Source: Cytophagales bacterium (lineage in GTDB: Bacteria; Bacteroidota; Bacteroidia; Cytophagales; Cyclobacteriaceae). Taken from it: a DNA stretch of 64,000 bases. Positions 1 to 9,531 of this stretch are shown here, one piece after another (the first letter of the stretch is position 1; each line of letters starts with the position of its first letter). Both the position numbers and the translations under genes were made by a program. The stretch is taken from the NCBI GenBank assembly GCA_025358885.1, contig JANYHW010000132.1, positions 21,524 to 85,523 on the forward strand, in the 5' to 3' direction. The notes under the pieces are model-generated. The model saw only the letters and a list, made by a program, of their open reading frames with translations. It searched no databases and was not told where the DNA came from.

Positions 1-1254
1 GCATATTTATTCACGTCCGAATCCGTTTCCGAAGGTCATCCCGACAAAGTTGCTGACCAAATTTCTGATGCACTCATTGACTATTTTCTGGCCTATGACC
101 CAAATTCAAAAGTGGCCTGTGAGACGTTGGTCACTACCGGCCAGGTGGTACTCGCAGGTGAAGTAAAATCTGAAGCATACCTGGATGTTCAGGATATTGC
201 CAGGGAGGTGATACGTAAAATTGGCTATACCAAAAGTGAGTACATGTTCGAGGCAAACAGCTGCGGAATCTTCTCGGCGATCCACGAACAATCGGCTGAT
301 ATTAACCAGGGGGTTGAACGTAAGAAGAAAGAAGACCAGGGTGCAGGCGACCAGGGGATGATGTTTGGATATGCCACCAACGAAACAGATAACTATATGC
401 CCTTGCCGTTGGAATTGGCCCACTTGCTGTTGAGGGAATTGTCGGCCATTCGCAAGGAGGGCAAGGTGATGACCTATCTCCGCCCGGATGCCAAATCACA
501 AGTGACCATTGAGTACAGCGATAATGGCAAACCCACCCGCATCGACACCATCGTCATCTCCACACAGCATGATGATTTCGACAAGGACGCCGCAATGCTT
601 AAAGTCATTCGTGAAGACGTCATCAATGTGTTGATCCCACGCATAAAGAAAAAGTTGCCCAAACGCCTTCACAGCCTTTTTGGCTCCGACATTACCTATC
701 ATGTTAATCCCACTGGAAAATTTGTTATTGGTGGACCACATGGCGATACAGGTCTAACAGGAAGAAAAATTATTGTGGATACTTACGGAGGCAAGGGAGC
801 CCATGGTGGTGGTGCGTTTTCCGGCAAAGATCCCTCAAAGGTTGACCGCTCGGCTGCCTACGCTACTCGCCACATTGCCAAGAACCTTGTCGCCGCGGGG
901 GTGTGCGACGAAGTACTTGTACAAGTAGCCTATGCCATCGGCGTGGCACAGCCCGTTGGTTTGTATGTGAACACCTATGGTACGGCAAAGGTCAAGATGA
1001 CGGATGGTGCTATCTCAAAGACCATTTCTAAAATCTTTGATATGCGTCCCTATTTTATTGAAGAGCGCTTCCATTTGCGCACACCCATCTACTTCGAAAC
1101 CGCCGCCTATGGCCACATGGGTCGTGAGCCTAAAGTGGTTGAAAAAATATTCAATAAAGGGACCAAGACTGAAAATAAAGTCAAGGTCGAATTATTCCCA
1201 TGGGAAAAGCTCGACTATGTTGACCGGGTTAAAAAGGCATTCAAACTGGCCTAA
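1..1254 (+). CDS. metK: S-adenosylmethionine synthetase (5' end missing)
   Basis: Makes S-adenosylmethionine from methionine and ATP in the cytoplasm. The frame is open from base 1 and the start codon lies left of the window; 417 residues are visible, close to the full family length, so only a few are missing. The N-terminal GHPDK motif, the signature GAGDQG-x3-GYA and the GGGAFSGKD motif are all present. The GTG at 112 is internal (the GHPDK motif lies upstream of it). It converges on hpf and ends in a hairpin terminator. Intact as far as seen. Confidence 0.97.
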   Translation, partial: AYLFTSESVSEGHPDKVADQISDALIDYFLAYDPNSKVACETLVTTGQVVLAGEVKSEAYLDVQDIAREVIRKIGYTKSEYMFEANSCGIFSAIHEQSADINQGVERKKKEDQGAGDQGMMFGYATNETDNYMPLPLELAHLLLRELSAIRKEGKVMTYLRPDAKSQVTIEYSDNGKPTRIDTIVISTQHDDFDKDAAMLKVIREDVINVLIPRIKKKLPKRLHSLFGSDITYHVNPTGKFVIGGPHGDTGLTGRKIIVDTYGGKGAHGGGAFSGKDPSKVDRSAAYATRHIAKNLVAAGVCDEVLVQVAYAIGVAQPVGLYVNTYGTAKVKMTDGAISKTISKIFDMRPYFIEERFHLRTPIYFETAAYGHMGREPKVVEKIFNKGTKTENKVKVELFPWEKLDYVDRVKKAFKLA

Positions 1255-1266
1255 CCTCAAATGAAA

Positions 1267-1294
1267 GGGCTCCGAAGATTCGGGGCCTTTTTTT
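1267..1294 (+). terminator. Rho-independent terminator of metK
   Basis: GGGCTCCGAA pairs with TTCGGGGCC across a two-base loop region (one G-T wobble) and is followed by seven T. It starts 12 bases after the metK stop and touches the 3' end of the convergent hpf gene. Confidence 0.8.
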
Positions 1295-1595
1295 ATACTC
1301 TTCCGTTTTTTATCCGGGTCTTGAACTTCTTCAATTGATTCGTAAGGGCCTCAATGGCCATGTCGGCGGCCGCTTCAAATGAGCGGGCCTGTTCCTTGGC
1401 AAACAATTTTCTTCCCGGGACATTCAGTTTTATCTCCACAGTCTTATTTTCAATGCCTTCATTGTTGAGCTTGAGAAAAACCTCTCCATCCTCCAGGCGA
1501 TCATAAAACGTATGAAGTTTGTCTACACGCTGCTCAATGAAATCAATCAACTTACGGTCCGCGTCAAAATGGATGGAATGAACTTGTAATCTCAT
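1293..1595 (-). CDS. hpf: Short-form ribosome hibernation promoting factor (HPF/RaiA family)
   Basis: Binds the small ribosomal subunit and promotes ribosome inactivation or dimerisation when growth slows. The 100-residue length fits the short HPF class without the C-terminal dimerisation domain. It starts MRLQVHSIHFDADRKLIDFI, with the typical beta-alpha-beta opening, and ends in a basic helix (LKKFKTRIK). It is the last gene of the minus-strand group rpsU-xer-hpf, an order common in Bacteroidetes, where it is often followed by tRNA genes and tuf; here metK converges directly instead. Confidence 0.88.
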   Translation of the reverse strand: MRLQVHSIHFDADRKLIDFIEQRVDKLHTFYDRLEDGEVFLKLNNEGIENKTVEIKLNVPGRKLFAKEQARSFEAAADMAIEALTNQLKKFKTRIKNGRV

Positions 1596-1688
1596 AATGA
1601 TGAAAATTTAAGTGAAACAATTGTACCTGCTGTGTTCTTATTGGATCATAATGCAATTCATCTTAATGGCTGAGCTCTGTTTGGTCTG

Positions 1689-2567
1689 TTACGCTTTTGG
1701 ATGGGCCTGGTCGAAAACTTTCTTGAGTTTTTCCATGGAGTTATGGGTATAAACTTGAGTAGCCGCCAGGCTGCTGTGGCCTAACAGATCCTTTACCGCA
1801 TTAATTTCGGCTCCTTTGTTTAATAAATGGGTGGCATAACTGTGGCGAAGCACGTGAGGGCTCCGTTTTTCAACAGAAGTAAAGTTTCCTAAATGTTTCT
1901 TCACAATCCGGTACACCAGCATGGGATAGCATTTCCCTCCCCTATCATTAACGATAAAACATCCATGGTCGTGTGCATCAATCTCCTTATTCCTTGCCAC
2001 TCGATATCCCTGAAGGATGGGTACCAATGAATCCGAGAACGGAATAACCCGCTCTTTGTTCCTTTTACCCAGCACCTTGATTGTCCGTTCTGATAGGTTG
2101 ATCTGATTCTCTTTTAGGTTGATCAATTCCGAAAGGCGCATTCCAGTACCGTAAAGCAATTCCAGCGTCAATCGTTCTCTCCATCCCTCGTGTGTATCGT
2201 CGAAGGCCTGCTGGTCCAATACGCTGACCATTTCTTGCTCTTTGACAAAGTGGGGTAGTTTCTTCTTTGTTTTCAGAACTTTGATTTTTGCCATCGGGTC
2301 TTTGGAGATCATTTCCCTGCGCATCAGGAACTTGTAATAGCTTCGCAGGCTAGCAATTTTTCTATTGATGGATAAAGGATCCAGCTGTTTCTCTGACAAC
2401 TGGACTATCCAGGAGCGTATCATGCTATAGCTGGCAGAACCTGGAGTATCCTCAAAACTTGCTTTCAGGTATTCCTCAAACTGGGAGAGGTCGTTTTGAT
2501 AAGAGAGGATGGTGTGCGGGCTAAACCTTTTTTCAAAACGGAGATAATTCAGGAAAGAATCAATCAT
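1689..2567 (-). CDS. xerC: Tyrosine recombinase, XerC/XerD type
   Basis: Site-specific recombinase that resolves chromosome dimers at dif together with a second Xer protein. The 292 residues hold an N-terminal SAM-like core-binding domain (about 1-85) and a C-terminal catalytic domain with the first arginine in GTGMRLSEL, the H-x-x-R pair in HVLRHSYATHLL, LLGHSS and the nucleophile tyrosine in QVYTHNSMEKLKKVF. Length and motifs are complete. It lies between rpsU and hpf, the usual Bacteroidetes setting of a housekeeping Xer protein, so it is unlikely to be a mobile-element integrase. Assignment to XerC rather than XerD is not certain from motifs alone. Confidence 0.88.
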   Translation of the reverse strand: MIDSFLNYLRFEKRFSPHTILSYQNDLSQFEEYLKASFEDTPGSASYSMIRSWIVQLSEKQLDPLSINRKIASLRSYYKFLMRREMISKDPMAKIKVLKTKKKLPHFVKEQEMVSVLDQQAFDDTHEGWRERLTLELLYGTGMRLSELINLKENQINLSERTIKVLGKRNKERVIPFSDSLVPILQGYRVARNKEIDAHDHGCFIVNDRGGKCYPMLVYRIVKKHLGNFTSVEKRSPHVLRHSYATHLLNKGAEINAVKDLLGHSSLAATQVYTHNSMEKLKKVFDQAHPKA

Positions 2568-2601
2568 GCTGACTGCACCATCCGGGCGACTGTAGAAATG
2601 T

Positions 2602-2640
2602 AAAAAAAAAATCCCCTCGGGAAAAGAACCCGGGGGGATA
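2602..2640 (-). terminator. Terminator between rpsU and xerC
   Basis: Read on the minus strand, CCCCCCGGG and CCCGAGGGG form a nine-base stem with one mismatch, followed by ATTTTTTTTTT. It sits just after rpsU, so most rpsU transcripts should end here, with read-through or a separate start feeding xerC. Confidence 0.75.
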
Positions 2641-2664
2641 TGTTGACAAAATGTCTATTTATTG

Positions 2665-2859
2665 TTAATAATTCTCTTGTACGTATTGCTTTTGACGATA
2701 CACTGCTTTCAAAACCTGGCCGCGCCTGCGCACCGAAGGTTTTTCAAATGAAGTGCGCGCACGTAGCTCTCTTAAAACGCCCGTTTTTTCAAACTTCTTT
2801 TTGAAGCGCTTAAGGGCCTTGTCAATCGACTCGTTTTCCTTGATGTTGATAATCAGCAT
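2665..2859 (-). CDS. rpsU: 30S ribosomal protein S21
   Basis: Small-subunit ribosomal protein needed for initiation on many mRNAs. It has 64 residues, rich in Lys and Arg, with the family pattern ESIDKALKRFKKKFEKTGVL followed by a basic tail. It has its own promoter just upstream and its own terminator just downstream, consistent with high-level expression as a near-monocistronic message. Confidence 0.96.
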   Translation of the reverse strand: MLIINIKENESIDKALKRFKKKFEKTGVLRELRARTSFEKPSVRRRGQVLKAVYRQKQYVQENY

Positions 2860-2878
2860 AATTGGACTATTAGGGCCG

Positions 2879-2911
2879 CAAATATAGGGTAAAGGGGGTC
2901 AAATTTGCAAA
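2879..2911 (-). promoter_or_regulatory. Bacteroidetes-type promoter of rpsU
   Basis: On the minus strand an exact -7 box TATATTTG (2886-2879) is preceded by TTTG (2911-2908) at 21 bases. This fits the Bacteroidetes consensus TTTG-N19-21-TAnnTTTG. The predicted start lies about 14 bases before the rpsU ATG. Confidence 0.65.
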
Positions 2912-2913
2912 AA

Positions 2914-4083
2914 TCACTTTAAAATAGACCTCGAAATAACCAATTTCTGGATTTCAGAGGTTCCCTCGCCGATAGTACACAGTTTGGCGTCCCGGTAATA
3001 CTTTTCTGCCGGAAAGTCCTTAGTGTACCCATAACCACCAAATATCTGGACTCCTTCATTGGCCACATCTACAGCCACCTCAGAAGCAAAAAGTTTTGCC
3101 ATAGCTGATTCTTTGTTAACACTTTTCCCAAGATTCTTCAACTCGGCCGCCCGGTAGGTAAGCAGACGTGCCGCTTCAATCTTGGTGGCCATATCTGCCA
3201 GCTTGAAAGAAATGCCCTGAAAAGTAGAAATAGGTTTGTTGAACTGATGGCGTTCTTTTGAATAATGAAGGGCTGCATCAAAGGCACCTTGTGCTATCCC
3301 AAGACTTAGAGCAGCAATGGAAATTCGGCCACCATCCAGAACCTTTAGTGATTGGATGAAACCATCCCCCACCTGCCCCATCATTTGGCTTTTGTGGACT
3401 TTGCAATCCGAAAAAATGAGTTCAGCTGTTTCAGAGGCCCTCATCCCTAATTTGTTCTCTTTTCTTCCGGAAGTAAATCCGGGTGTCCCTTTTTCAATAA
3501 TAAAGGAGGACATACCATGAGAATCACCTGCTTCCCCCGTACGCACGATAACGACAATAACATCTCCGCTTTTCCCGTGTGTAATGAAGTTCTTTGTGCC
3601 GTTGAGAATGTAGTGGTCGCCTTCTTTCCTGGCTACCGTCCTCATGTTGCCTGCATCCGATCCAGTATTTGGCTCCGTAAGTCCCCAGGCACCTATCCAT
3701 TCTCCGGTCGCCAATTTTGGAAGGTATCTCTGTTTTTGTTCTTCGGTCGCGAACTGCAAAATATGATTGGTACACAGAGAATTGTGTGCCGCCATGGACA
3801 AGCCAATTGAGCCATCTATGCGTGAAATTTCTACAATGGCAGTGACGTACTCCATGTATCCCAATCCCGCACCTCCGTATTCAGCCGGCACAAGCACTCC
3901 CATCAGCCCTAGCTTTCCCATTCTGCGAAAAACCTCAATAGGAAACTCCTGGGACTCATCCCATTTCATCATGTCTGGTCGAATGAATTTCTCGCCAAAA
4001 TCTTTCACCATTTGCGCCACCATCGCCTGTCCCTCCGACTGCTCAAAATCTAACATGGAAGGACTCTCAGTCATCAATTGCAT
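2914..4083 (-). CDS. Acyl-CoA dehydrogenase, short/medium-chain type
   Basis: FAD enzyme of beta-oxidation that introduces the alpha-beta double bond in acyl-CoA and passes electrons to ETF. The 389 residues have the full family layout: helical N-terminal domain, FAD-binding beta domain with LTEPNTGSDA, and C-terminal helical domain with IFGGYGYTKDFPAEKYYRD and the catalytic glutamate in IGEGTSEIQ. M1, M4 and M10 are all possible starts; promoter spacing favours M1. The gene is monocistronic and divergent from ugd. An inverted repeat overlapping its promoter suggests repression by a TetR-family fatty-acid regulator. Exact chain-length specificity cannot be read here. Confidence 0.93.
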   Translation of the reverse strand: MQLMTESPSMLDFEQSEGQAMVAQMVKDFGEKFIRPDMMKWDESQEFPIEVFRRMGKLGLMGVLVPAEYGGAGLGYMEYVTAIVEISRIDGSIGLSMAAHNSLCTNHILQFATEEQKQRYLPKLATGEWIGAWGLTEPNTGSDAGNMRTVARKEGDHYILNGTKNFITHGKSGDVIVVIVRTGEAGDSHGMSSFIIEKGTPGFTSGRKENKLGMRASETAELIFSDCKVHKSQMMGQVGDGFIQSLKVLDGGRISIAALSLGIAQGAFDAALHYSKERHQFNKPISTFQGISFKLADMATKIEAARLLTYRAAELKNLGKSVNKESAMAKLFASEVAVDVANEGVQIFGGYGYTKDFPAEKYYRDAKLCTIGEGTSEIQKLVISRSILK

Positions 4084-4105
4084 AGAACTTGTTTTTTTTG
4101 GATTT

Positions 4106-4137
4106 CAAAAGTACAGGAACTTCCAACCTAAACCAAA
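4106..4137 (-). promoter_or_regulatory. Promoter of the acyl-CoA dehydrogenase gene
   Basis: The minus strand carries TACTTTTG (4113-4106), an exact TAnnTTTG, with TTTG (4137-4134) 20 bases upstream. The predicted start lies about 17 bases before the ATG. The -33 element is part of the inverted repeat at 4134-4151. Confidence 0.65.
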
Positions 4138-4151
4138 CGAGTGTTCGTTTG
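4134..4151. promoter_or_regulatory. Perfect inverted repeat, probable TetR-family operator
   Basis: CAAACGA-GTGT-TCGTTTG is a perfect 7-base inverted repeat with a 4-base spacer. It covers the -33 element of the acyl-CoA dehydrogenase promoter, where a bound dimer would block RNA polymerase. TetR-family regulators of fatty-acid degradation bind palindromes of this size in front of acyl-CoA dehydrogenase genes. No regulator gene is nearby, so it would act in trans. Confidence 0.6.
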
Positions 4152-4195
4152 TGGTTTATTTGATTCGGGAATACGCGAAAGAGCCCCTGAAATGG

Positions 4196-4203
4196 TATTT
4201 TTG
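4196..4203 (+). promoter_or_regulatory. Probable -7 box for the ugd operon
   Basis: TATTTTTG matches TAnnTTTG exactly and would place the start about 16 bases before the ugd ATG. No TTTG/TTG lies at the right distance upstream, so the promoter is only half supported. Confidence 0.4.
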
Positions 4204-4224
4204 ACCCTCTTTAACCGGCAAAAG

Positions 4225-5535
4225 ATGAAAATAGCAGTAATTGGAACAGGGTACGTTGGATTAGTAACTGGGACTTGCTTTGCAGAAACAGGTAATACCG
4301 TGATTTGCGTCGACATTGACGAGGCAAAGATTGCCAACTTATCAGCTGGAAAAATTACTATTTATGAGCCTGGCCTTGATCTGCTTTTCGAAAGAAACAT
4401 CGAACAAGGACGCTTGTCATTCACAACCAATTTGAAGGAGGGGATAAAAGACGCGCAAATAATTTTTCTTGCCCTGCCAACTCCTCCAGTGGAGGATGGA
4501 TCGGCAGATCTGAAATATGTCCTTGGGGTGGCAGAGGAGTTGGGAGGGCTGCTCGATAAATACACTGTGATCGTTGATAAAAGTACTGTGCCTGTAGGGA
4601 CCGCGGAAAAAGTTACCGCTAGAATAAAGGCGACAGCAAAGGTAGAGTTTGATGTAGTTTCCAATCCAGAATTTCTTCGGGAAGGTGTCGCCGTGGAGGA
4701 TTTTATGAAACCTGATCGGGTCGTTATCGGAACCTCCTCGGAACGGGCATCACGAATAATGAATAGTCTGTATGCCCCTTTTGTACGGCAAGGGAATCCA
4801 ATAATCTTCATGGATGAGCGCTCAGCAGAATTGACCAAATATGCCGCCAATGCATTTCTTGCGACGAAGATTACTTTCATGAATGAGATCGCTAACCTGT
4901 GCGAGAAATTGGGTGCAGATGTTGATTCGGTGCGCAGAGGTGTCGGCACTGACAGCAGAATTGGAAAAAGATTCTTGTTCCCTGGAATTGGATATGGTGG
5001 CAGCTGCTTTCCAAAGGATGTTCTGGCACTGGCAAAGGCATCAGAAGAAAGCCAGTATGATTTCAAGATCCTTAAGTCTGTTATGGAAGTAAATGCCATC
5101 CAAAAAGCAAGACTGATCTCTCAGATGAAGAAGCACTTTGGAAACCTGAAGGGAAAAGTCATATCCTTCTGGGGCCTTTCATTCAAACCGCACACCGATG
5201 ACATTCGCGAAGCCCCTGCATTGCAAAATATTGAGGCCCTGTTGGCGGCGGGCGCTGTGATTAGAGCACACGATCCTGAAGCCATGGACAATGTAAAAAA
5301 AGTGTTTGGCCAAAGAATCTCGTACCATGTAACTCCCTATGAGGCGGCAACAGGTGCAGACGCCATTTTCATAGCCACTGAATGGCCGGAGTTCCGCGCA
5401 CCGGATTTTGCTAAATTATCAACATTGATGAAAAGCAAGATTATTTTCGACGGACGAAACCTCTATGAACTCCGCGACATGAAAGAACAGGGATTCACCT
5501 ACATCAGCATCGGAAGACAAACCATACATGCCTAA
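4225..5535 (+). CDS. ugd: UDP-glucose 6-dehydrogenase
   Basis: Oxidises UDP-glucose to UDP-glucuronate with two NAD+. The 436 residues start [12 protein letters not shown] with the NAD-binding Rossmann motif, then show [15 protein letters not shown] and the catalytic cysteine in [11 protein letters not shown], with the C-terminal UDP-binding domain. I chose the ATG at 4225 because the Rossmann motif begins right after it; the open frame upstream has no family residues. It overlaps the next gene by 8 bases, and the product is the substrate of that gene. Confidence 0.96.
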   Translation: MKIAVIGTGYVGLVTGTCFAETGNTVICVDIDEAKIANLSAGKITIYEPGLDLLFERNIEQGRLSFTTNLKEGIKDAQIIFLALPTPPVEDGSADLKYVLGVAEELGGLLDKYTVIVDKSTVPVGTAEKVTARIKATAKVEFDVVSNPEFLREGVAVEDFMKPDRVVIGTSSERASRIMNSLYAPFVRQGNPIIFMDERSAELTKYAANAFLATKITFMNEIANLCEKLGADVDSVRRGVGTDSRIGKRFLFPGIGYGGSCFPKDVLALAKASEESQYDFKILKSVMEVNAIQKARLISQMKKHFGNLKGKVISFWGLSFKPHTDDIREAPALQNIEALLAAGAVIRAHDPEAMDNVKKVFGQRISYHVTPYEAATGADAIFIATEWPEFRAPDFAKLSTLMKSKIIFDGRNLYELRDMKEQGFTYISIGRQTIHA

Positions 5536-6517
5536 ACCCAGAATCCTTATCACCGGCGGTGCCGGATTCCTCGGCTCTCATTTGTGCGACCGCTTTATCA
5601 AAGAAGGGTTGCATGTTATCGCCATGGATAACCTGATCACAGGCGAACTGAAGAATATTCAGCACCTCTTCCATCTCGAAGACTTTGAGTTCTATCATCA
5701 TGATGTTTCAAGATTTGTACATGTACCGGGTGAGCTTCAATACATTCTTCACTTTGCATCACCTGCAAGTCCTATTGACTATCTCAAAATTCCCATTCAG
5801 ACACTCAAAGTGAGCTCATTGGGGACACACAACCTACTTGGCCTGGCTCGTTCCAAGAAAGCCAGGATTCTGGTGGCCTCCACCTCTGAAGTATATGGCG
5901 ATCCTCATGTCCACCCTCAACCTGAGGAGTATTACGGCAATGTGAACCCCATTGGCCCTAGGGGAGTATATGATGAAGCCAAGAGGTTTCAGGAAGCCAT
6001 CACGATGGCCTATCACACCTATCACGGACTGGAAACACGGATAGTCAGAATATTTAATACGTACGGGCCGCGTATGCGACTCAACGATGGCCGCGTTCTC
6101 CCAGCATTCATTGGTCAAGCTTTGCGTGGCGAGGACCTCACGGTATTTGGAGATGGAGCTCAAACACGCTCTTTCTGCTACGTTGACGACCTTATCGAAG
6201 GCATTTATAGACTGTTGATGTCCGACTATGCCTTGCCAGTGAATATTGGAAACCCGGATGAGATAACAATTTTGGACTTCGCGAATGAAGTTATCAAACT
6301 CACCGCCACCAGGCAAAAAATAATCTATAAACCATTCCCTAAGGATGATCCTAAACAACGTCAACCCGATATCACCAAGGCCAGAAAGATTCTGGGATGG
6401 GAGCCAAAAGTATCGCGTTCGGAAGGTCTAAAGATTACTTATGCCTACTTCAAGACACTCACTCACGAGGAATTGCATCAACGAGACCATAAGAATTTCG
6501 ATGCCTACACAAGATGA
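5528..6517 (+). CDS. UDP-glucuronate decarboxylase (UDP-xylose synthase type)
   Basis: NAD-dependent short-chain dehydrogenase-type enzyme expected to convert UDP-glucuronate to UDP-xylose. The 329 residues show the N-terminal [10 protein letters not shown] motif, [20 protein letters not shown] and the catalytic Y-x3-K in GVYDEAKR, followed by IFNTYGPRM, all characteristic of the UXS group. It overlaps ugd by 8 bases and rfbB by 4 (ATGA), so the genes are translationally coupled. A related epimerase activity cannot be excluded, but the position directly after ugd supports UXS. Confidence 0.9.
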   Translation: MPKPRILITGGAGFLGSHLCDRFIKEGLHVIAMDNLITGELKNIQHLFHLEDFEFYHHDVSRFVHVPGELQYILHFASPASPIDYLKIPIQTLKVSSLGTHNLLGLARSKKARILVASTSEVYGDPHVHPQPEEYYGNVNPIGPRGVYDEAKRFQEAITMAYHTYHGLETRIVRIFNTYGPRMRLNDGRVLPAFIGQALRGEDLTVFGDGAQTRSFCYVDDLIEGIYRLLMSDYALPVNIGNPDEITILDFANEVIKLTATRQKIIYKPFPKDDPKQRQPDITKARKILGWEPKVSRSEGLKITYAYFKTLTHEELHQRDHKNFDAYTR

Positions 6518-7569
6518 ATAAGAAGATATTAATTACGGGTGGAGCAGGGTTTATCGGTTCGCATGTTATCCGCCTTTTTGTCAAGCAGTACCCCGAATAC
6601 TCCCTGGTCAACCTGGACAAGTTGACGTATGCCGGCAATCTTGAAAATCTCCACGATGTTGAAAATGAGAGTAATTACAGGTTTGTTAAAGGAGACATCG
6701 TGGACTATGAATCCATGAAAGATCTTTTCCTAAAGGAAAACTTTGATGGTGTTATTCACCTTGCTGCAGAATCACACGTTGACCGGTCATTGGAAAACCC
6801 GGCTGCATTTGCCATTACCAATGTGGTAGGAACTTTGAATCTGCTTCAGGCCGCTAAAATTGCCTGGAGGGGGCAATTTGATAAGAAACTATTCTATCAT
6901 ATCTCGACAGATGAAGTCTATGGATCTCTTGAGCATGGTGGGTATTTTACAGAAGAGACACCGGTAGACCCTCGTTCCCCCTATTCAGCGTCTAAAACAG
7001 GAAGCGACCATTTTGTAAAAGCCTTCCACAGCAGTTTTGGTCTGCCCGTGATTATCAGCCGCTGCTCCAACAACTATGGCCCCAATCATTTCCCGGAGAA
7101 ACTTATTCCGCTGATGATTCATAATATCCTGAATCAAAAGCCACTTCCTGTATATGGCAAAGGCGAGAATGTACGCGACTGGCTATACGTTGAAGATCAC
7201 GCCCGAGCCATTGATGTTATCTTTCATAAAGGGAAAGCGGGGGAAGTCTATAATATTGGAGGCAACAATGAATGGAAAAATATTGACCTGGTCATGTTAC
7301 TTTGTTCGGTCATGGACCAAAAGCTGAACCGCGCACCCGGAACTTCAGCAAAGCTCATTAACTATGTGACCGATCGCCAGGGACATGATCTTCGCTATGC
7401 CATCGACTCATCCAAACTGCAGACACAACTTGGATGGCGGCCCTCCATTGATTTCCCAGCGGGGCTTGAGAAAACCGTTGATTGGTATCTCAACAACCGC
7501 GAATGGCTCGAACATGTAACATCAGGGGCATACCGGGATTACTATGCGGGGATGTACCATAATCGCTAG
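6514..7569 (+). CDS. rfbB: dTDP-glucose 4,6-dehydratase
   Basis: Second step of dTDP-deoxysugar synthesis, giving dTDP-4-keto-6-deoxyglucose. The 351 residues hold [10 protein letters not shown] for NAD, the catalytic STDEVYG, Y-x3-K in [11 protein letters not shown], and [18 protein letters not shown], diagnostic for RfbB/RmlB. The ATG overlaps the uxs stop (ATGA). Its substrate is supplied by rfbA just downstream. The later enzymes RfbC and RfbD are not in this window, so the final sugar (rhamnose, quinovosamine-type or other) is unknown. Confidence 0.95.
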   Translation: MNKKILITGGAGFIGSHVIRLFVKQYPEYSLVNLDKLTYAGNLENLHDVENESNYRFVKGDIVDYESMKDLFLKENFDGVIHLAAESHVDRSLENPAAFAITNVVGTLNLLQAAKIAWRGQFDKKLFYHISTDEVYGSLEHGGYFTEETPVDPRSPYSASKTGSDHFVKAFHSSFGLPVIISRCSNNYGPNHFPEKLIPLMIHNILNQKPLPVYGKGENVRDWLYVEDHARAIDVIFHKGKAGEVYNIGGNNEWKNIDLVMLLCSVMDQKLNRAPGTSAKLINYVTDRQGHDLRYAIDSSKLQTQLGWRPSIDFPAGLEKTVDWYLNNREWLEHVTSGAYRDYYAGMYHNR

Positions 7570-7632
7570 TGAAAAGAAATTGGTGGACGTTGGCCTGTAT
7601 GACTAACCTACCATCAACATAAATGTAGACTC

Positions 7633-8496
7633 ATGAAAGGAATCATTCTCGCCGGAGGTTCGGGCACCCGATTGCATCCACTCACGCTGGTGTTGAGCAA
7701 GCAACTTATGCCCTTGTATGATAAGCCGATGATCTATTATCCCTTGTCGGTCCTGATGATGGCTGGCATCCGTGAAATTCTGATCATCTCCACACCCCTT
7801 GATTTGCCACTTTTCAAAAGACTGCTGGGCGATGGAAAACAATTGGGTTGCGAGTTTTCCTATGCTGAACAGCCTCGTCCGGACGGGCTTGCTCAGGCAT
7901 TTGTTATCGGAGAAAAATTTATTGGAAATGACAATGTAGCCCTGGTCTTAGGCGACAACGTATTTTATGGATCTGGCCTGATCGAACTCCTTCAGGACAA
8001 CACCCATCCGGATGGAGGTGTAGTTTTTGCATACCATGTGCAGGACCCGGAGCGTTATGGTGTGATCGAATTTGATAAGGATCAGAAAGCAATCTCCATT
8101 GAAGAGAAACCAAAGAATCCCAAATCCAATTTCGCTGTTCCGGGATTATATTTTTACGACAACGAGGTGGTGGCAATTGCCAAGTCGCTGAAGCCAAGTC
8201 TGAGAGGAGAACTCGAAATTACCGATGTGAATAATGTGTATTTGAAAAAGGGAAAACTTCAAGTGGGGATCATGAGCCGGGGAACAGCCTGGCTGGATAC
8301 CGGCACTTTTGATTCTCTCATGCAAGCAGGAAACTTTATTCAGGTGATTGAGCAACGTCAAGGGCTCAAGATTGGCTGCATCGAGGAGGTTGCCTACCGT
8401 TTGAAGTTCATATCGAAAGAGCAATTATTAAAACTTGCCAAGCCGCTCGAAAAAAGTGGGTATGGAATTTATCTTGAGCGACTTGTCGAAGAGTAG
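7633..8496 (+). CDS. rfbA: Glucose-1-phosphate thymidylyltransferase
   Basis: Makes dTDP-glucose from glucose-1-phosphate and dTTP, the first step of dTDP-sugar synthesis. The 287 residues begin [18 protein letters not shown], the nucleotidyltransferase signature, followed by [25 protein letters not shown], and [10 protein letters not shown] and [10 protein letters not shown] further on. The length is typical of short RmlA. It lies 63 bases after rfbB and closes the ugd-uxs-rfbB-rfbA operon. Its stop codon abuts the stop of the convergent M28 gene with no gap. Confidence 0.96.
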   Translation: MKGIILAGGSGTRLHPLTLVLSKQLMPLYDKPMIYYPLSVLMMAGIREILIISTPLDLPLFKRLLGDGKQLGCEFSYAEQPRPDGLAQAFVIGEKFIGNDNVALVLGDNVFYGSGLIELLQDNTHPDGGVVFAYHVQDPERYGVIEFDKDQKAISIEEKPKNPKSNFAVPGLYFYDNEVVAIAKSLKPSLRGELEITDVNNVYLKKGKLQVGIMSRGTAWLDTGTFDSLMQAGNFIQVIEQRQGLKIGCIEEVAYRLKFISKEQLLKLAKPLEKSGYGIYLERLVEE

Positions 8497-9519
8497 TTAT
8501 TCTTCGAAGTACACAACATTCAACAGGACATTTCCCACCATGCCTAATGTTTCTTTGCTTATAAGTGTCATGGCATCCTTTCGGGTGTGGTGGAAATCAC
8601 CAAAATATCCCAACACCGGATCAAAATGAACGATGTCGATCATGGGTATTTTGCCGATTACATTTACATAAACGTGGTCATCCGTGATGGCGCTCTCCTT
8701 CTGCCTGACAAAGGTGGAAGAGTAGCCTAACCTTGAGGCTGTACCCCAAACCTTGTCCACAATTCTTGGCGCATACTCCAGGGAGTAGCCCTCCTGGAAG
8801 AAATGTGCGTCTTGAGCCCCTACCATGTCGACCAAAATGCCATAATATGCACTGTAGTTGGTCCTGTGCTTATTCTTAGACCAATGTTGAGACCCTAGAC
8901 ACCACCAGGAATTCAATCCTGAGGGTAGAGGAATCTTGTTCTCGGTCTTGTCTTTCTCGCCCCAATCCTCCCCATCAAATAAAATGATATCAACCCCAAC
9001 ATCCGGAGCCGCATTATTTTTCAGCACCCGGGCTACTTCCAGCAGAACGCTGACTCCACTCGCTCCGTCATTGGCACCATCAAATTTACCCTCTGGAGTC
9101 TGGGCATCCTTGTCGGCAAATGGTCGGGTATCCCAGTGGGCTGCCAGCAAGATTCTCTTTTGTTTTTCAGGATAATAAGCTGCAATAATATTGCTCAGTT
9201 TGAGCCGATACCCATCAAAAGAAGTTGCTTCAAATTGCTGAACGGTCACCGAAGCACCGTATTTCTTTAGTTTGGATATCAGATAATCACCGGCGACATC
9301 ATGCGAGTGGGTATTGGGAACCCTGGGCCCGAAGGCTACCTGCGATTCAGTAAACAAATAGGCGGAGTCGCTATTAAAAAGGGGGACCTTTACAATCCTG
9401 GCTGGGGTTTCTTCAGGTGGTTTTCCTTTTTTTCCGCCACAGGAAATTAAAAAACCCGTGAGAAGCAAGGCCGGCACATACCGAAAGATGGATGAAAGGT
9501 TCAAGGGCATAACAGCCAA
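8497..9519 (-). CDS. M28-family lipoprotein, probable glutaminyl-peptide cyclotransferase
   Basis: Envelope zinc enzyme of the M28 fold. The 340-residue protein has a lipoprotein signal with lipobox LISC (Cys at about residue 27). The metal site is visible in AHWDTRPFADKD, GANDGASGVSVLLE and ILFDGEDWG, and WWCLGSQHW follows. This set, especially AHWDTRP-x-AD and LGSQ-x-W, resembles the Bacteroidetes type II glutaminyl cyclases more than aminopeptidases. Such an enzyme would convert N-terminal Gln of exported proteins to pyroglutamate. M1 and M4 are both possible starts. A plain aminopeptidase remains possible. Confidence 0.78.
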   Translation of the reverse strand: MAVMPLNLSSIFRYVPALLLTGFLISCGGKKGKPPEETPARIVKVPLFNSDSAYLFTESQVAFGPRVPNTHSHDVAGDYLISKLKKYGASVTVQQFEATSFDGYRLKLSNIIAAYYPEKQKRILLAAHWDTRPFADKDAQTPEGKFDGANDGASGVSVLLEVARVLKNNAAPDVGVDIILFDGEDWGEKDKTENKIPLPSGLNSWWCLGSQHWSKNKHRTNYSAYYGILVDMVGAQDAHFFQEGYSLEYAPRIVDKVWGTASRLGYSSTFVRQKESAITDDHVYVNVIGKIPMIDIVHFDPVLGYFGDFHHTRKDAMTLISKETLGMVGNVLLNVVYFEE

Positions 9520-9531
9520 AGAACATTATAA

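Noticed and set aside
1596..1688. Possible tRNA genes next to hpf, as seen in other Bacteroidetes
   Set aside because: No cloverleaf or TTC-box could be found in the gap.
1689..2567. Xer recombinase as sign of an integrated element
   Set aside because: It sits between rpsU and hpf, the normal housekeeping place; no attachment repeats or phage genes are nearby.
4362..5099. 245-codon open frame on the minus strand across ugd
   Set aside because: It lies fully inside ugd, is rich in Ser and Pro as expected for an antisense frame, and matches no family.
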